The notes: generated from the letters alone by a model not told the origin. Counted from the stretch's first letter, positions 55,346 through 63,944 are shown. The stretch: 64,000 nt of DNA from Zhuqueibacter pondensis (GCA_034505955.1 JAPDQK010000007.1:72591-136590), one strand, 5' to 3'. A program made the numbers and translations.

Positions 55346-56788
55346 CTACTTCAAGTACAGGTCATCTTCCACTCGCAAATTCGACGGAGTTTTTTGTACA
55401 AATTCTTCTGCGTCGAGCGCAAACAAGGGACTAACTTCGATGCGTGCCTTCAGGTTTCCATCGGCATCACGCGGGACTGTAATTCCCGCCTGCTCCAACC
55501 AGCCGGCATAAAATTCGCACAAATCATGCCTGGCAGTTTTGGGGGAATCTTCACCGGTCGCGTTCTTGACGGCGCTGAACTCGAGGCAGCGCTCGACTTC
55601 GAGCAACACCGCCTGCCTGGCGTCGCTCAAAGCATCAAAAATGAATGTCTCAAATTTATAGCCGTTTGGTTGTTCCGGTCGAATGAACCTGCCATTCATA
55701 TCAAAGTAGGGAATCTTTTTATGCGCGACGTGCCAGGGAAGTTTTGTCCCGCCCCGCACTTCACGGGCCACAAAATCCACTTTCAGAAGATGGATGGCCA
55801 AATTGCCGGCATTATATTTCAACGTTCCATCAGGGTTGCGCGCTTCCTTGTCGGCGTTGCTCAGATCGCTGTACTCAATCACCTTGAGCCGTCCGGCGTT
55901 TCCCGAGGTCGGATCGACGAGCTTGCCGACCACACCCACTCGTTCGTAGGGGTCGCGCTTGCTGCAGACTTTTGCGCTCATCTCCGCATTGGCTGCAATG
56001 TGATATCCGATAAACAACGGATCACACAATTTCAACAGTACGTTGTCAACTTGAAAATAGAAAATTTCCTGAATCCCACGGCGCTGCATATCCGCCAGTG
56101 CTCCGCTTTTTTCCAACGCCGTAAGCGTGCCACCGTGGCCGTTGGGGTTCATAAAAATATGATCCGGTGCATCGAGAATGAGCTTGCCGTTTTCATCGAT
56201 GGCAGGCATCATCTCCTGCTCGAAAAAGAAGATATCCTCTGGGGGATAGCCAAACAGTTCATTTTGCTCAAAAAAGGCGCGCGTTTCTCCGTCATTCGTG
56301 TCGCTGGTCATGATGTACCAGGGAATACGGGTACGATAGCGGCGACTGGTGGCGATCAGTTTTTCCGCATGAAGTTGAAACAGGCTCTTCTTGCTTACCG
56401 GCCCGATCGGGTATGCGCCTTTGGGCTTGTCGAAATTTAGTCGCGAGGCCTGGCCGCCAGCAACCAATACCGCTGCAATCTTGCCAGCCCGCAGCATCTC
56501 TTCTCCGAGCGCCGTCATCTTTCGAGTTTCTTCCGGATGCGCGCGTTGATGCGCCAGCGTAATGATGGCAGCCGGCTCCAGGGCCGAAGTATCGTGAGGT
56601 GTCTTATTCAATATATATTGGCGATAAAGCCAAACGATCAAATCGAAATCAATCAAAGACAATTGATGCAATAACTGCTGGCGTGAATGCTCTGATAATT
56701 TATCCCAAAAATGTAATACGTGCGCATGTCCCTTGGCCCTGACGCGATCGAGCAGGGTCTGTATTTGATCATGCCGAATTCCTGTCAT
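55346..56788 (-). CDS. UDP-sugar pyrophosphorylase (UDPGP/UAP family)
   Basis: A 480-residue uridylyltransferase that makes a UDP-sugar from UTP and a sugar-1-phosphate. The nucleotide loop is VLVAGGQASRLNFDKPKGAY (about 108-127). It also has PWYIMTSDTND, FFFEQEMMPAID, PNGHGGTLTALEKSG, FQVDNVLLKLCDPLF and LPWHVAHKKIPYFD, which match eukaryote-type UDP-N-acetylglucosamine pyrophosphorylases more than UDP-glucose ones. Start ATG 56788 is supported by GGGAG upstream; the frame is open to 56854. The product may feed the nearby polysaccharide cluster. Confidence 0.9.
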   Translation of the reverse strand: MTGIRHDQIQTLLDRVRAKGHAHVLHFWDKLSEHSRQQLLHQLSLIDFDLIVWLYRQYILNKTPHDTSALEPAAIITLAHQRAHPEETRKMTALGEEMLRAGKIAAVLVAGGQASRLNFDKPKGAYPIGPVSKKSLFQLHAEKLIATSRRYRTRIPWYIMTSDTNDGETRAFFEQNELFGYPPEDIFFFEQEMMPAIDENGKLILDAPDHIFMNPNGHGGTLTALEKSGALADMQRRGIQEIFYFQVDNVLLKLCDPLFIGYHIAANAEMSAKVCSKRDPYERVGVVGKLVDPTSGNAGRLKVIEYSDLSNADKEARNPDGTLKYNAGNLAIHLLKVDFVAREVRGGTKLPWHVAHKKIPYFDMNGRFIRPEQPNGYKFETFIFDALSDARQAVLLEVERCLEFSAVKNATGEDSPKTARHDLCEFYAGWLEQAGITVPRDADGNLKARIEVSPLFALDAEEFVQKTPSNLRVEDDLYLK

Positions 56789-57364
56789 GTAGCTGTCTTC
56801 TCCCGTTGCTGGTGTGGACAATTGAAATCTGCTGAAGTTTTGAATAAAAAGCAATATGAATTTGTTGTGGAGCGTTTGTCATGTGGCTATGGCAAAATCG
56901 CCACAATGAGCCGGGCCGGTATTTTTGTTTCATCGTAATTTTCGAGAGCTTCATTGGATGTCATACGAATCAAGCGCCAAACCAGGCAAGGCAATGAATA
57001 ACAACACCAACAGAAGCCGCTACAGGCTGCAATTGGATTAAGTAGTTACCAACATATTCCATGAATTGCCGACACATGCCACTATCGTGCCTCGATTCAG
57101 AAAGATGGTCAGGTGGCAATCTTGTTGCGGCGGAAGCGTGACCATCAATGCCCAAAAGCCGCCTTTCATACCGAATCAACAAGGGTGCCCTGGTCCTGAA
57201 ACCACAAATTCGGTTAACCCCGATAATTCACGTAGTGCGTAAATCGACAATACTCTGCTGTTGGTTCAAGCCTGAAAATGTGGCGCATGAATTATCGGGG
57301 TTAAATCAAGCCGTCAATGTCTGCGAAGACCAGAAGTTTGCCGGCATGCCAGCGAGAATATGAG
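56789..57364. other. Intergenic region with a MITE-like element
   Basis: 576 nt without a supported gene between the UDP-sugar pyrophosphorylase start and the SET-gene stop. It holds the second 91-bp inverted-repeat element (57214-57304). A 70-codon frame on the minus strand (56970-57182) shows no recognisable domain and is not called. Confidence 0.75.
57214..57304 (-). mobile_element. 91-bp MITE-like element, copy 2
   Basis: Begins TTAACCCCGATAATTCA (57214-57230) and ends TGAATTATCGGGGTTAA (57288-57304). Its reverse complement aligns over the full length with the copy at 17502-17592 without gaps, differing at about 11 positions. Most differences are transitions in the middle, while the ends are identical. 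The flanking sequence outside TTAA is unrelated between the two copies. Confidence 0.85.
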
Positions 57365-57895
57365 TTAGCCACTCCGTTTTTTCTTCAAACGATCGATTCG
57401 TCGTTGTAAATACGGCGAAAAATAACCGGCATAGCGCTCCCAAAGCTCCGGTCGCTTCCAGTCGTTGCCGGTGATCTTGCCGCGACAGCTCGGCGTGCCG
57501 CAAGCACATACGAACTCGTCATGGGGGCCGCCGTCAGACATGGCATAATCAAGGCAGACTTCCTCGCCGGGAGCAATGTCGCGCATGGCCACCATGATGA
57601 TTTGGCCGCTCATTCCGGCATTGGGTTCGCAGGAATGATTGACGAAATCCGCCGGCTCATCTTTGCCGCTGGGAACCAGATACAGGCCCTCTTCAATTTG
57701 GAGACTGTGCTGTTGCACGCGGGTCGGCTGCTTGGCGAATTCTTCCGCCGTCATTACGTCGCCGCCCCATGCCACCAGCACTTCTCCAGCGTGAATTGCC
57801 TTACAGGCGAAGACGCCAAAACCACCCTTGTCGAGATGCGGCCTGGCTTCTAATTTTGGAGAAAGATACGCGGTGGGTCGGTCGGAATTTTTCAT
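57365..57895 (-). CDS. SET-domain protein
   Basis: A 176-residue protein, a likely lysine methyltransferase using S-adenosylmethionine. The SET core includes GGFGVFACKAIHAGEVL (24-40), the pseudoknot NHSCEPN (86-92), ISP-like REDIAPGEE-type segment (105-113) and Y118 in CLDYA. A post-SET cysteine motif (C130, C132, C137) follows. Almost the whole protein is the domain, with no partner region. Bacterial SET proteins are known, often thought to be transferred from eukaryotes; targets here are unknown. ATG 57895 is chosen over an upstream start at 57916. Confidence 0.9.
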   Translation of the reverse strand: MKNSDRPTAYLSPKLEARPHLDKGGFGVFACKAIHAGEVLVAWGGDVMTAEEFAKQPTRVQQHSLQIEEGLYLVPSGKDEPADFVNHSCEPNAGMSGQIIMVAMRDIAPGEEVCLDYAMSDGGPHDEFVCACGTPSCRGKITGNDWKRPELWERYAGYFSPYLQRRIDRLKKKRSG

Positions 57896-58372
57896 AATGT
57901 CTATATTTAAACACAATTCATTTAAATGTCAAGATCAAATTGATCAGACGTATCTTCCTTCGTGTATATAAGGCAGCCTCGATTAAATCGACCCCATTAC
58001 AGAAACCAGAACCATAATTCGGAAGTCGCTGCTCAACCAATCTCTGCACAATACGGCCTGAACAGTCAAAGAATTCCAATTGGTTCCATTACCAAGTAGA
58101 CGGGAAAGTGAGATGGACTGGAAATCGAGATAGTTGGGGGACTTGGCACGTTACACTTTACACGGATAACGTGCCGAGTATTCTCCTTTGGGGGACAAAG
58201 AAAGATTTACAAGGCGTTACCATTGAACGGCGCGAACGGGCAAAGTTGGCTCAACGCAAGCACCACCTCGGGGATTCAGCAATCCCGAAGGCATGACTAC
58301 GAAATGGCGCACCCTGGGAAAATCGATGCAAACGATCCACGATATAGCTCAGGTTAAAGGTCACCGCTGCGT
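57896..58372. other. Intergenic region with a hairpin
   Basis: 477 nt without a supported gene. The first 60 nt are AT-rich and may hold the SET-gene promoter. A 9-bp perfect hairpin, GGCACGTTA (58145-58153) and TAACGTGCC (58167-58175), lies in the middle. A 62-codon plus frame at 58108-58296 runs through the hairpin and looks random. Confidence 0.65.
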
Positions 58373-58684
58373 TTAGTTGAATTCTGAATCCTCTACAATT
58401 GTGAATATTTCCCGCCGGCCAGACTCCACCAGCGGTATAAACTTCTGGTACCACTCGCCCCATTCTTCTGTGCTGAATGCACGTTTGAGAGCTTTTTCGT
58501 AGTCAGCCAAGCTCTCAAAGATGCTTTCCATCACCAGGGTGTAATACGAACCGGTCAGATCCGTCAGCACACGCCTGACGTTGTAGCCGAATTTGTTCTC
58601 GATAGCGGCGCCTTCTCGCCACAGCGCTTTGGCTTCTTTGCCCTTGCCGAATTTCAATTGAAAAATATCGCGTACTAGAATCAT
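58373..58684 (-). CDS. Small NIPSNAP/dimeric alpha-beta barrel-like protein
   Basis: A 103-residue protein with a pattern of two beta-alpha-beta units: MILVRDIFQLKFGKGKEAKA, ENKFGYNVRRVLTDLTGSYY, TLVMESIFESLADYEKALKR and REIFTIVED. This fits the ferredoxin-like dimeric alpha/beta barrel (NIPSNAP or ABM group), which includes small monooxygenases and binding proteins. No catalytic residue can be assigned. The start at 58684 has GAGG five nt upstream, which decides it over the ATG at 58699. Confidence 0.78.
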   Translation of the reverse strand: MILVRDIFQLKFGKGKEAKALWREGAAIENKFGYNVRRVLTDLTGSYYTLVMESIFESLADYEKALKRAFSTEEWGEWYQKFIPLVESGRREIFTIVEDSEFN

Positions 58685-58729
58685 GATTGCCTCTTCCATT
58701 ATCCTCGTTAAGGTTAAAATCTGACTGCG

Positions 58730-58797
58730 ATGTCATTCAGGAGGCCTGCGGCTGTAAGCCTGCGGCCGTGGGCTACTCCCGCAGGGAATCTTTTTCC
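58730..58797. repeat. Dispersed intergenic repeat, copy 3
   Basis: ATGTCATTCAGGAGGCCTGC (58730-58749), then two CTGCGGC words, GTGGGCTACTCCCGCAGG and GGAATCTTTTTCC. It forms, with copy 4, a 17-bp perfect inverted repeat: GCAGGGAATCTTTTTCC at 58781-58797 and its complement at 58839-58855. Confidence 0.8.
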
Positions 58798-58837
58798 CAT
58801 CAAACAAGAAGTCAATTTTCAAAGTGTTTATTCAATG

Positions 58838-58888
58838 CGGAAAAAGATTCCCTGCGACGTAGCCTGCGGGCGCAGTCTTCCAGAAAGG
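58838..58888. repeat. Dispersed intergenic repeat, copy 4 (reverse orientation)
   Basis: GGAAAAAGATTCCCTGC (58839-58855), GACGTAGCCTGCGGGCGCAG and TCTTCCAGAAAGG. It faces copy 3 across 41 nt and would allow a long hairpin in RNA or single-stranded DNA. Confidence 0.8.
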
Positions 58889-58930
58889 ACCGGCCAGGGT
58901 CATTACAAGACAACTAACGTGATATGGATT

Positions 58931-59737
58931 TTATTCCCGTATCACACGCCGGAACCGGATCGCCCAGACCCATGGATTCCGTTCCCAGGTCATGCCGCGC
59001 TTGGCGTTGACCTCGCTCCACCATCGGGCAAAGCCGGCGCGATCCATTTCCGCAGTCAATTCGGACTCTGGGTCACGCCACATTCCACCCTCGTCCGCAA
59101 TGTCTTCCTGACTGATGTCTTGAATGCATTGCACACGTACCTCGATGATTTCAAGCGTCAAACGAGAAGCCCAGCGCGGCATCTCGCGGGGAGAACGCCA
59201 CGTTTGCCCGTAATCGACCTCATTTCGTTGGTCGGAAAGATCAAGGTCTCCATCCGCCTGATAACGGAGGTGGCGCCGGGCCAATTCCGGCTCATGCGTA
59301 ATATCGATATCCGCGCGAGTCACCCATGGCTCTCGCACCCACAGCCGATCACCAGGCTTGCCCAATGGACACCAGTCGCTTTGATGGCCTTGCCCATTAA
59401 TAATCCAGATGAAACGGCCTTCATCATCGGTACCGGTGATGATCGCACCCTCCGGAGGTTGTGGATCCAAAGCTTGGCGTAATTGTGTCTTGCGGCCGCG
59501 GAGAATGGCGCGGATGCATCCGATCGTCAAACTGATTGGTCGATAGATCGGCTCGCGCCATTCTGCATCAAGACCTTCCAGTTTATGCTGATTGCGCACT
59601 TTGGTTTGCTCTTTGAAAGAAAGCCCGACATATTCAAACACGACGGAATCTTGAGTATAAGCAGACTTGCCTGGCGAATGCAGTCGAGGCAAACAGCAAA
59701 AACAAAGAAAGATTTCACTCGTCAAAATCGAAAACAA
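58931..59737 (-). CDS. ASCH-like phage-type domain fused to a Y_Y_Y-domain remnant
   Basis: A 268-residue reading frame of two unrelated parts. Residues about 29-62 (DSVVFEYVGLSFKEQTKVRN, HKLEGLDAEWREP) match the Y_Y_Y domain of two-component sensor proteins. From about residue 66 it reads ISLTIGCIRAILRGRKTQLR, then GDRLWVREPWV, MPRWASRLTLEIIEVRVQCI and ERNPWVWAIRFRRV. This is the pattern of phage and prophage ASCH-like proteins (recalled from E. coli phage genes). The ASCH part seems intact. No ATG is in frame near the junction, so it may use the upstream start or a non-standard codon. Likely a gene inserted into or next to a decayed sensor gene. Confidence 0.72.
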   Translation of the reverse strand: MFSILTSEIFLCFCCLPRLHSPGKSAYTQDSVVFEYVGLSFKEQTKVRNQHKLEGLDAEWREPIYRPISLTIGCIRAILRGRKTQLRQALDPQPPEGAIITGTDDEGRFIWIINGQGHQSDWCPLGKPGDRLWVREPWVTRADIDITHEPELARRHLRYQADGDLDLSDQRNEVDYGQTWRSPREMPRWASRLTLEIIEVRVQCIQDISQEDIADEGGMWRDPESELTAEMDRAGFARWWSEVNAKRGMTWERNPWVWAIRFRRVIRE

Positions 59738-59783
59738 CGCACAGGAAACTGATCACCCTTTACTGTTTGCTGCCAACTGATTC

Positions 59784-62303
59784 TTATTTTAACATGATCA
59801 TTCTTTTCGTCAACGTCGTGACCGTCTGTTTGGGCGAGGTTGCCTCCAAGCGATAGAAGTAGACGCCGCTCGCCACGCGCTGGCCGGCGCGATCTCGTCC
59901 ATCCCAGCGCACGGCGTGCTCTCCGGCGCTCTTAAAACCCGACTCCACTGTTGCCACGCGGCGACCAGCGAGATCGTAGACGGCTAAATTAACCTCTCCG
60001 GCAAACGGCAGCGTGTAACGGATCATCGTTTCCGGATTGAAGGGCAGACGCCCGAAGGGATTGGGATAATTTTGCTCGAGCGAAAATCGCCGCGGCTCCA
60101 ACAACGCGGTTTCCTCCACGCCGGTCGTTACATTCACATAACTGACTTCCGCACGGATAAAGTAAGTGCCATCTCCGAGGTACCAGTCCGGGATGCCAAA
60201 AAAATCGGTGTAAATAAGATTGATGCCGTTGGTTGCCGTCGTATCCCAACCGATAGCTGGCGTATTGAAGCGATCCCAAAACATGCCAGCAAAAAAATCG
60301 CCGTAGAGAACAATGTTATCCGAACTCAGGTCGAGGAAATTCCAGCCGACACCGCCGGGGGTGGCGTAGCGGAAAGTGTCCGGCAGTACCGGTCCATAAT
60401 AGTCCGCTCCGAAAGTATAAAAAGAACCATTATTCCCGCCGCCGGGCACCACATCGATGGAAAATATGTGGTACCAGAATCCTTTCAGCTTGGCTGGCGC
60501 TGCCGGCGGTCGGAAATAGCAGGCGACTCCTTCATTGAGGTCCTGGCGATTGGAGAAAATTCCGTATTCAGGGGTGCCGTCGTCATAGCCGAGGATCACA
60601 TCAACGTTGCCGCCGCCACCGAGGATCTCAACGCGTAACTGATACGGGTTGGCATCGGTCTCGTATGGCGACACGATGACATAGTAGGTTCCCCCTGGTA
60701 CGCCCGTAAGCGCGATATGCTCGGCGGCAGCACCAAATTGTTCAGAAGCGCTCAGCGTATCAACTTGATTGCCAATGAGTTGAACGAGATACAGATCAAA
60801 ATCAGCCGGCACCGCCAGATCTATGCGGAGATCAAAAGTGGATCCGGTCACCACTTTGTACATATCCACATCGGTATCTTCGGTGAGATAGCCTTCATAG
60901 ACTTGCGCGGAGATTACCGGACCGTAGGCTTGCGCAAAATTGTCGTTCGGCTCGTAAGGATCAAAGGTCGTCTGTCCGGTGCCAGCATTGTAGAAGGCGC
61001 TCAGAAACTCATCCCATTGGGTATCCTTGGGAAAATCGACTTGGGTCACGCCGCTGGCGTATTTCGGGTCAAAAGCGCTGGCCGGCGGGAAATAGATGGC
61101 TACTCCGCGCGAGCTGCCATGTTCACTCTCCGCATAATTTTCAATAACCAAATTGGAGATGGCGTTTTTCAAACTGTTGGCCGCGTTGGTAATCGCGGTG
61201 TTGGAAACCCGCGCCGCCACCCCATCGGCAAAATGATATAGATCGCGGTGTTGATTCTCGTTGAAATTGTTGGCATTGGCGAAAGCTTCTCGAGCCTGCG
61301 ACCAGACAGAATTGTCATTGATGATCGCATTGGCAAAATCATTGACGCCGGTGATCACCGCATTCAGTTGCGAAAGATCGAAAGCGGATTGCGTTTGGTT
61401 GTCACCGTTGCTGTTGCGGTAAAAGTCGCCGTATTTTTGCACAATCGTACGCGCCAAAGTTGCCGCAGTCATATTCGGATTGGCTTTGAGCGGCGCCAGC
61501 TGGAGATCATAAGGCCAGCCGGCTCCAGGTTCAGTTTCTTCGGATCCCACCATATAATTGGCGTGATTGCGAATCTCGTACGCATTTTCGAGCATCGCCA
61601 TCAGACACGCATCGTAACCGATGATATCAAAAGTGATGCCACTGGCCTGTAACGCTGAGGCCACTTCGTTGCTGCTCAAAAAATCGTTGTCCGTATCATC
61701 ATAACAAATATCTTTATTGCGGCCCCAACCGGCTCTAAAAGGATTGCGAAACGCCAGACCGGCGCCGGTATGGTTCTGATTGGCGCGAATGCGGTTCGAA
61801 AGCAAACCGACTTGGGGCGGCAGCGGTGCGTTCAGCACTTGCAGGCCTCGGTTTTGAATATTGCGATTGCGCCAGCCACCGCCATGATCCCATAGTACCA
61901 AACAATAATGCTGAGCCGGGAAATTCTGCCTGGCCCAATTGATGAAATCAATCAACGCCTGCGGATCCCCCATGTTGGCTTCGCCAAGATTCTGCAACAC
62001 TGGCGAGGTCATAGTGGTAGGATTATTGTCTTGAATGATGCGATAACGTCGCGTGTCGGACCAGTTACCGTTACTGGCATCATATTGAGGCGAGCGATCA
62101 ATCTGCACGACAATCTGAACGTCGGTGCTTGATCCCACCATCTCCATTTCATTGAAATCCTCGATACCGGCATCTTCGAGATTATTGTCGGCATCCAGAT
62201 AAACCATGAAGGTCCACTTGGCTTGTTGGGCCTGGGCCGGCGACTGCATCGCACTCGCAAACAACAGCAACAGGATAAATAAATAGCGAACTGCTTTCAT
62301 CAT
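59784..62303 (-). CDS. Secreted clostripain-family (C11) cysteine peptidase with sorting domain
   Basis: An 839-residue protein. Signal peptide (about 1-26), then a C11 peptidase domain with catalytic H140 in VLWDHGGGW and C233 in IIGYDACLM. A pre-peptidase C-terminal (PPC)-like region follows at about 430-535 (EPNDNFAQAYGP, GGTYYVIVSPYET). The C-terminus has EQNYPNPFGRLPFNPETMIR and an FlgD-like/type IX sorting domain ending GVYFYRLEATSP...KRMIMLK. It should be exported and cleave after arginine or lysine. GGAG lies just before the start; ATG 62300 is equally possible. Confidence 0.92.
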   Translation of the reverse strand: MMKAVRYLFILLLLFASAMQSPAQAQQAKWTFMVYLDADNNLEDAGIEDFNEMEMVGSSTDVQIVVQIDRSPQYDASNGNWSDTRRYRIIQDNNPTTMTSPVLQNLGEANMGDPQALIDFINWARQNFPAQHYCLVLWDHGGGWRNRNIQNRGLQVLNAPLPPQVGLLSNRIRANQNHTGAGLAFRNPFRAGWGRNKDICYDDTDNDFLSSNEVASALQASGITFDIIGYDACLMAMLENAYEIRNHANYMVGSEETEPGAGWPYDLQLAPLKANPNMTAATLARTIVQKYGDFYRNSNGDNQTQSAFDLSQLNAVITGVNDFANAIINDNSVWSQAREAFANANNFNENQHRDLYHFADGVAARVSNTAITNAANSLKNAISNLVIENYAESEHGSSRGVAIYFPPASAFDPKYASGVTQVDFPKDTQWDEFLSAFYNAGTGQTTFDPYEPNDNFAQAYGPVISAQVYEGYLTEDTDVDMYKVVTGSTFDLRIDLAVPADFDLYLVQLIGNQVDTLSASEQFGAAAEHIALTGVPGGTYYVIVSPYETDANPYQLRVEILGGGGNVDVILGYDDGTPEYGIFSNRQDLNEGVACYFRPPAAPAKLKGFWYHIFSIDVVPGGGNNGSFYTFGADYYGPVLPDTFRYATPGGVGWNFLDLSSDNIVLYGDFFAGMFWDRFNTPAIGWDTTATNGINLIYTDFFGIPDWYLGDGTYFIRAEVSYVNVTTGVEETALLEPRRFSLEQNYPNPFGRLPFNPETMIRYTLPFAGEVNLAVYDLAGRRVATVESGFKSAGEHAVRWDGRDRAGQRVASGVYFYRLEATSPKQTVTTLTKRMIMLK

Positions 62304-62342
62304 TCTTACTCCGCGTTAAATGAACAGTTGCTTGGTACAGAA

Positions 62343-62747
62343 TTACTTCAAAATTTTGCCGCTGATAAATTCAAGGTATACTTTCTTTTCCTTGGTTAGC
62401 CGGACAGCAGCCCGCAATTGCACACGGTGTCCAATCTGTTGCATGTCGGTGGGATCGAGTCCCGCCGGCCGGCCCGCGGTCACATACACGCAATCCTCGC
62501 CATTTTTGAATACCCAATCGCTGCGCGTGATTGCGTTACTGGCATTGGCCGGAAAATGGCAATCCGCACCGCGCCAACCCAGAAAAATTCCCTCCAGTTC
62601 AACCGCTTGGTCTACATATTGATCGATCCTGTTGCAAATCCAAGCGATGGGTAACGGCGAAGGAGGAGCATGCTGCGCACCGCGTTTGGTACCGCAGGCT
62701 GAGAAAAAAAGACAGGCGATCGCCACGAATTGCCATTTGGTCATCAC
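62343..62747 (-). CDS. Small lipoprotein of unknown function
   Basis: A 134-residue protein with a lipoprotein signal peptide and lipobox FFSAC (Cys18). The mature part has IDQYVDQAVELEGIFLGWRG (about 41-60), a strand pattern like an OB-fold as in small tRNA_anti-like lipoproteins, plus ADCHFPA, EDCVYVTAG and a LRAAVRLTKEKKVYLEFIS ending. Likely attached to a membrane facing the periplasm. Lies 39 nt before the clostripain start and 29 nt after the cytochrome gene, all on one strand, so possibly one transcript. Confidence 0.75.
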   Translation of the reverse strand: MMTKWQFVAIACLFFSACGTKRGAQHAPPSPLPIAWICNRIDQYVDQAVELEGIFLGWRGADCHFPANASNAITRSDWVFKNGEDCVYVTAGRPAGLDPTDMQQIGHRVQLRAAVRLTKEKKVYLEFISGKILK

Positions 62748-62776
62748 GTTGCCTCTATTGAATGGAAACCCGATTT

Positions 62777-63765
62777 TTATTGTTCTTGCAAGCCTTCATG
62801 GGCAGGAAATGTTTCCACTTCGTGCTGTACCGGCTTGACCGTGCGCAAATATTTATAGATGGCACGCAAATCGGCATCGGTCATTTCCGCAAACATCGTC
62901 CAGGGCATTACCGTGTTATCGCCGCCTTTCTCGACGGCAATATGCTTTCCAGTCGAATCGGCATACGCTTGAAACGGTCGATGAAATACGCCTCGTCCCA
63001 CGCGCCAATGCCGGTGTCCATATCCGGCGTAATGTTGGCCGAGCGGACTGTGGCTCCCCACGGAAAGTGAAACTCCTGGCCGCCGGCGAATTCCATTCCG
63101 GGAAGCGGTTGGCCTTTGTCATCAACCGGCGTATGGCAGAATTGACAGGCGGCAATGGTGTTGAGATACTTGCCATACGCCAGCGTATCGGCAGGCGAAG
63201 GATGGGGTTGGGGTTTGTAGGGTTGGGGCATCGTGCGCACGATCAAATTCAAGGGGAATTTGAGTTTCGATTTCGGCACGTCGTTCGGGATGGGCGCCAA
63301 AGTCTTGAGATAGGCCACGATGGCATGGGCATCTTCTTCCGATAAGTGCGCATAGAGCGGATAAGGCATCATCGGGAAAAGCGCATCTCCCTGTTTGTTG
63401 ACCCCGGAAACGGTGGCGTGCAAAATCTCGCCATCGGTCCAGTCACCAAGAGCCGCCGGCGTGATGTTGGGAACATAAAGCGTACCCACGGTTTCAACAA
63501 ATTCCGCGCCGCCCTTGCCTTCGGTGCCGGGCGTAATGGGTCCGGAATAATAATCGAAATTGCGGGTGGAATGGCAATCGATGCAGACCGTCACATGATT
63601 GGCCAGATATTTACCCCGTTCGATGCGCTCGGGAGTCGGTTCAATCGTGAGATTTGGCGCCGGGCCAACCTTGGGAAAGGCCGAGGTAAAATAAATCAAA
63701 CCTGCAGCAACAACCACTACCAGAACAATAATGACTGCGCCCAAAATCTTCAACAGCGTTTTCAT
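62777..63765 (-). pseudogene. Di-haem c-type cytochrome, frameshifted near 62968
   Basis: The first frame (to about 62966) has an N-terminal membrane anchor (residues 5-26) and two haem motifs CIDCH (61-65) and CQFCH (207-211), with axial-ligand-type methionines downstream (FPMMPYPLYAHLSEEDAHAI). After FIDRF the frame turns into an unrelated tail, while the expected end, QAYADSTGKHIAVEKGGDNT, VMPWTMFAEMTDADLRAIYK and YLRTVKPVQHE, is found in another frame down to 62777. Adding one base near 62968 (AAGCG to AAGGCG) joins them. This is a real mutation or a sequencing error; the protein would be an electron-transfer cytochrome facing the periplasm. Confidence 0.85.
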
Positions 63766-63876
63766 CTTGTGCTCCTCCTGATAAAGGTTATAGTTTTTTG
63801 CGTCGAAAGACTGGCAGGAATTTCATATACGTTAACAAGTTTTCTGAAAATGTCAAGAAAATTCTGCGTCCGCCTG

Positions 63877-63944
63877 TAATGCCTCAGTTACGGGTGGAGA
63901 GAAATGTCATTCCGTAGGCTACGCCCGTAGGGAATCTTGTTTCT
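63877..63944. repeat. Dispersed intergenic repeat, copy 5
   Basis: GTAATGCCTCAGTTACGGGT (63876-63895) followed by AAATGTCATTCCGTAGGCTA and CGCCCGTAGGGAATCTTG. The first part matches copy 1 (GCCTCAGTGATGGTGGGA, GTCATTC), while the last part matches copies 2-4 (GGAATCTT). No gene is seen between the cytochrome start (63765) and the window end. Confidence 0.75.

Noticed and set aside
57148..57363. 71-codon plus-strand frame
   Set aside because: Mostly made of the MITE-like element.
58108..58296. 62-codon plus-strand frame as a small protein
   Set aside because: Runs through a hairpin, has random-looking composition and no ribosome site.
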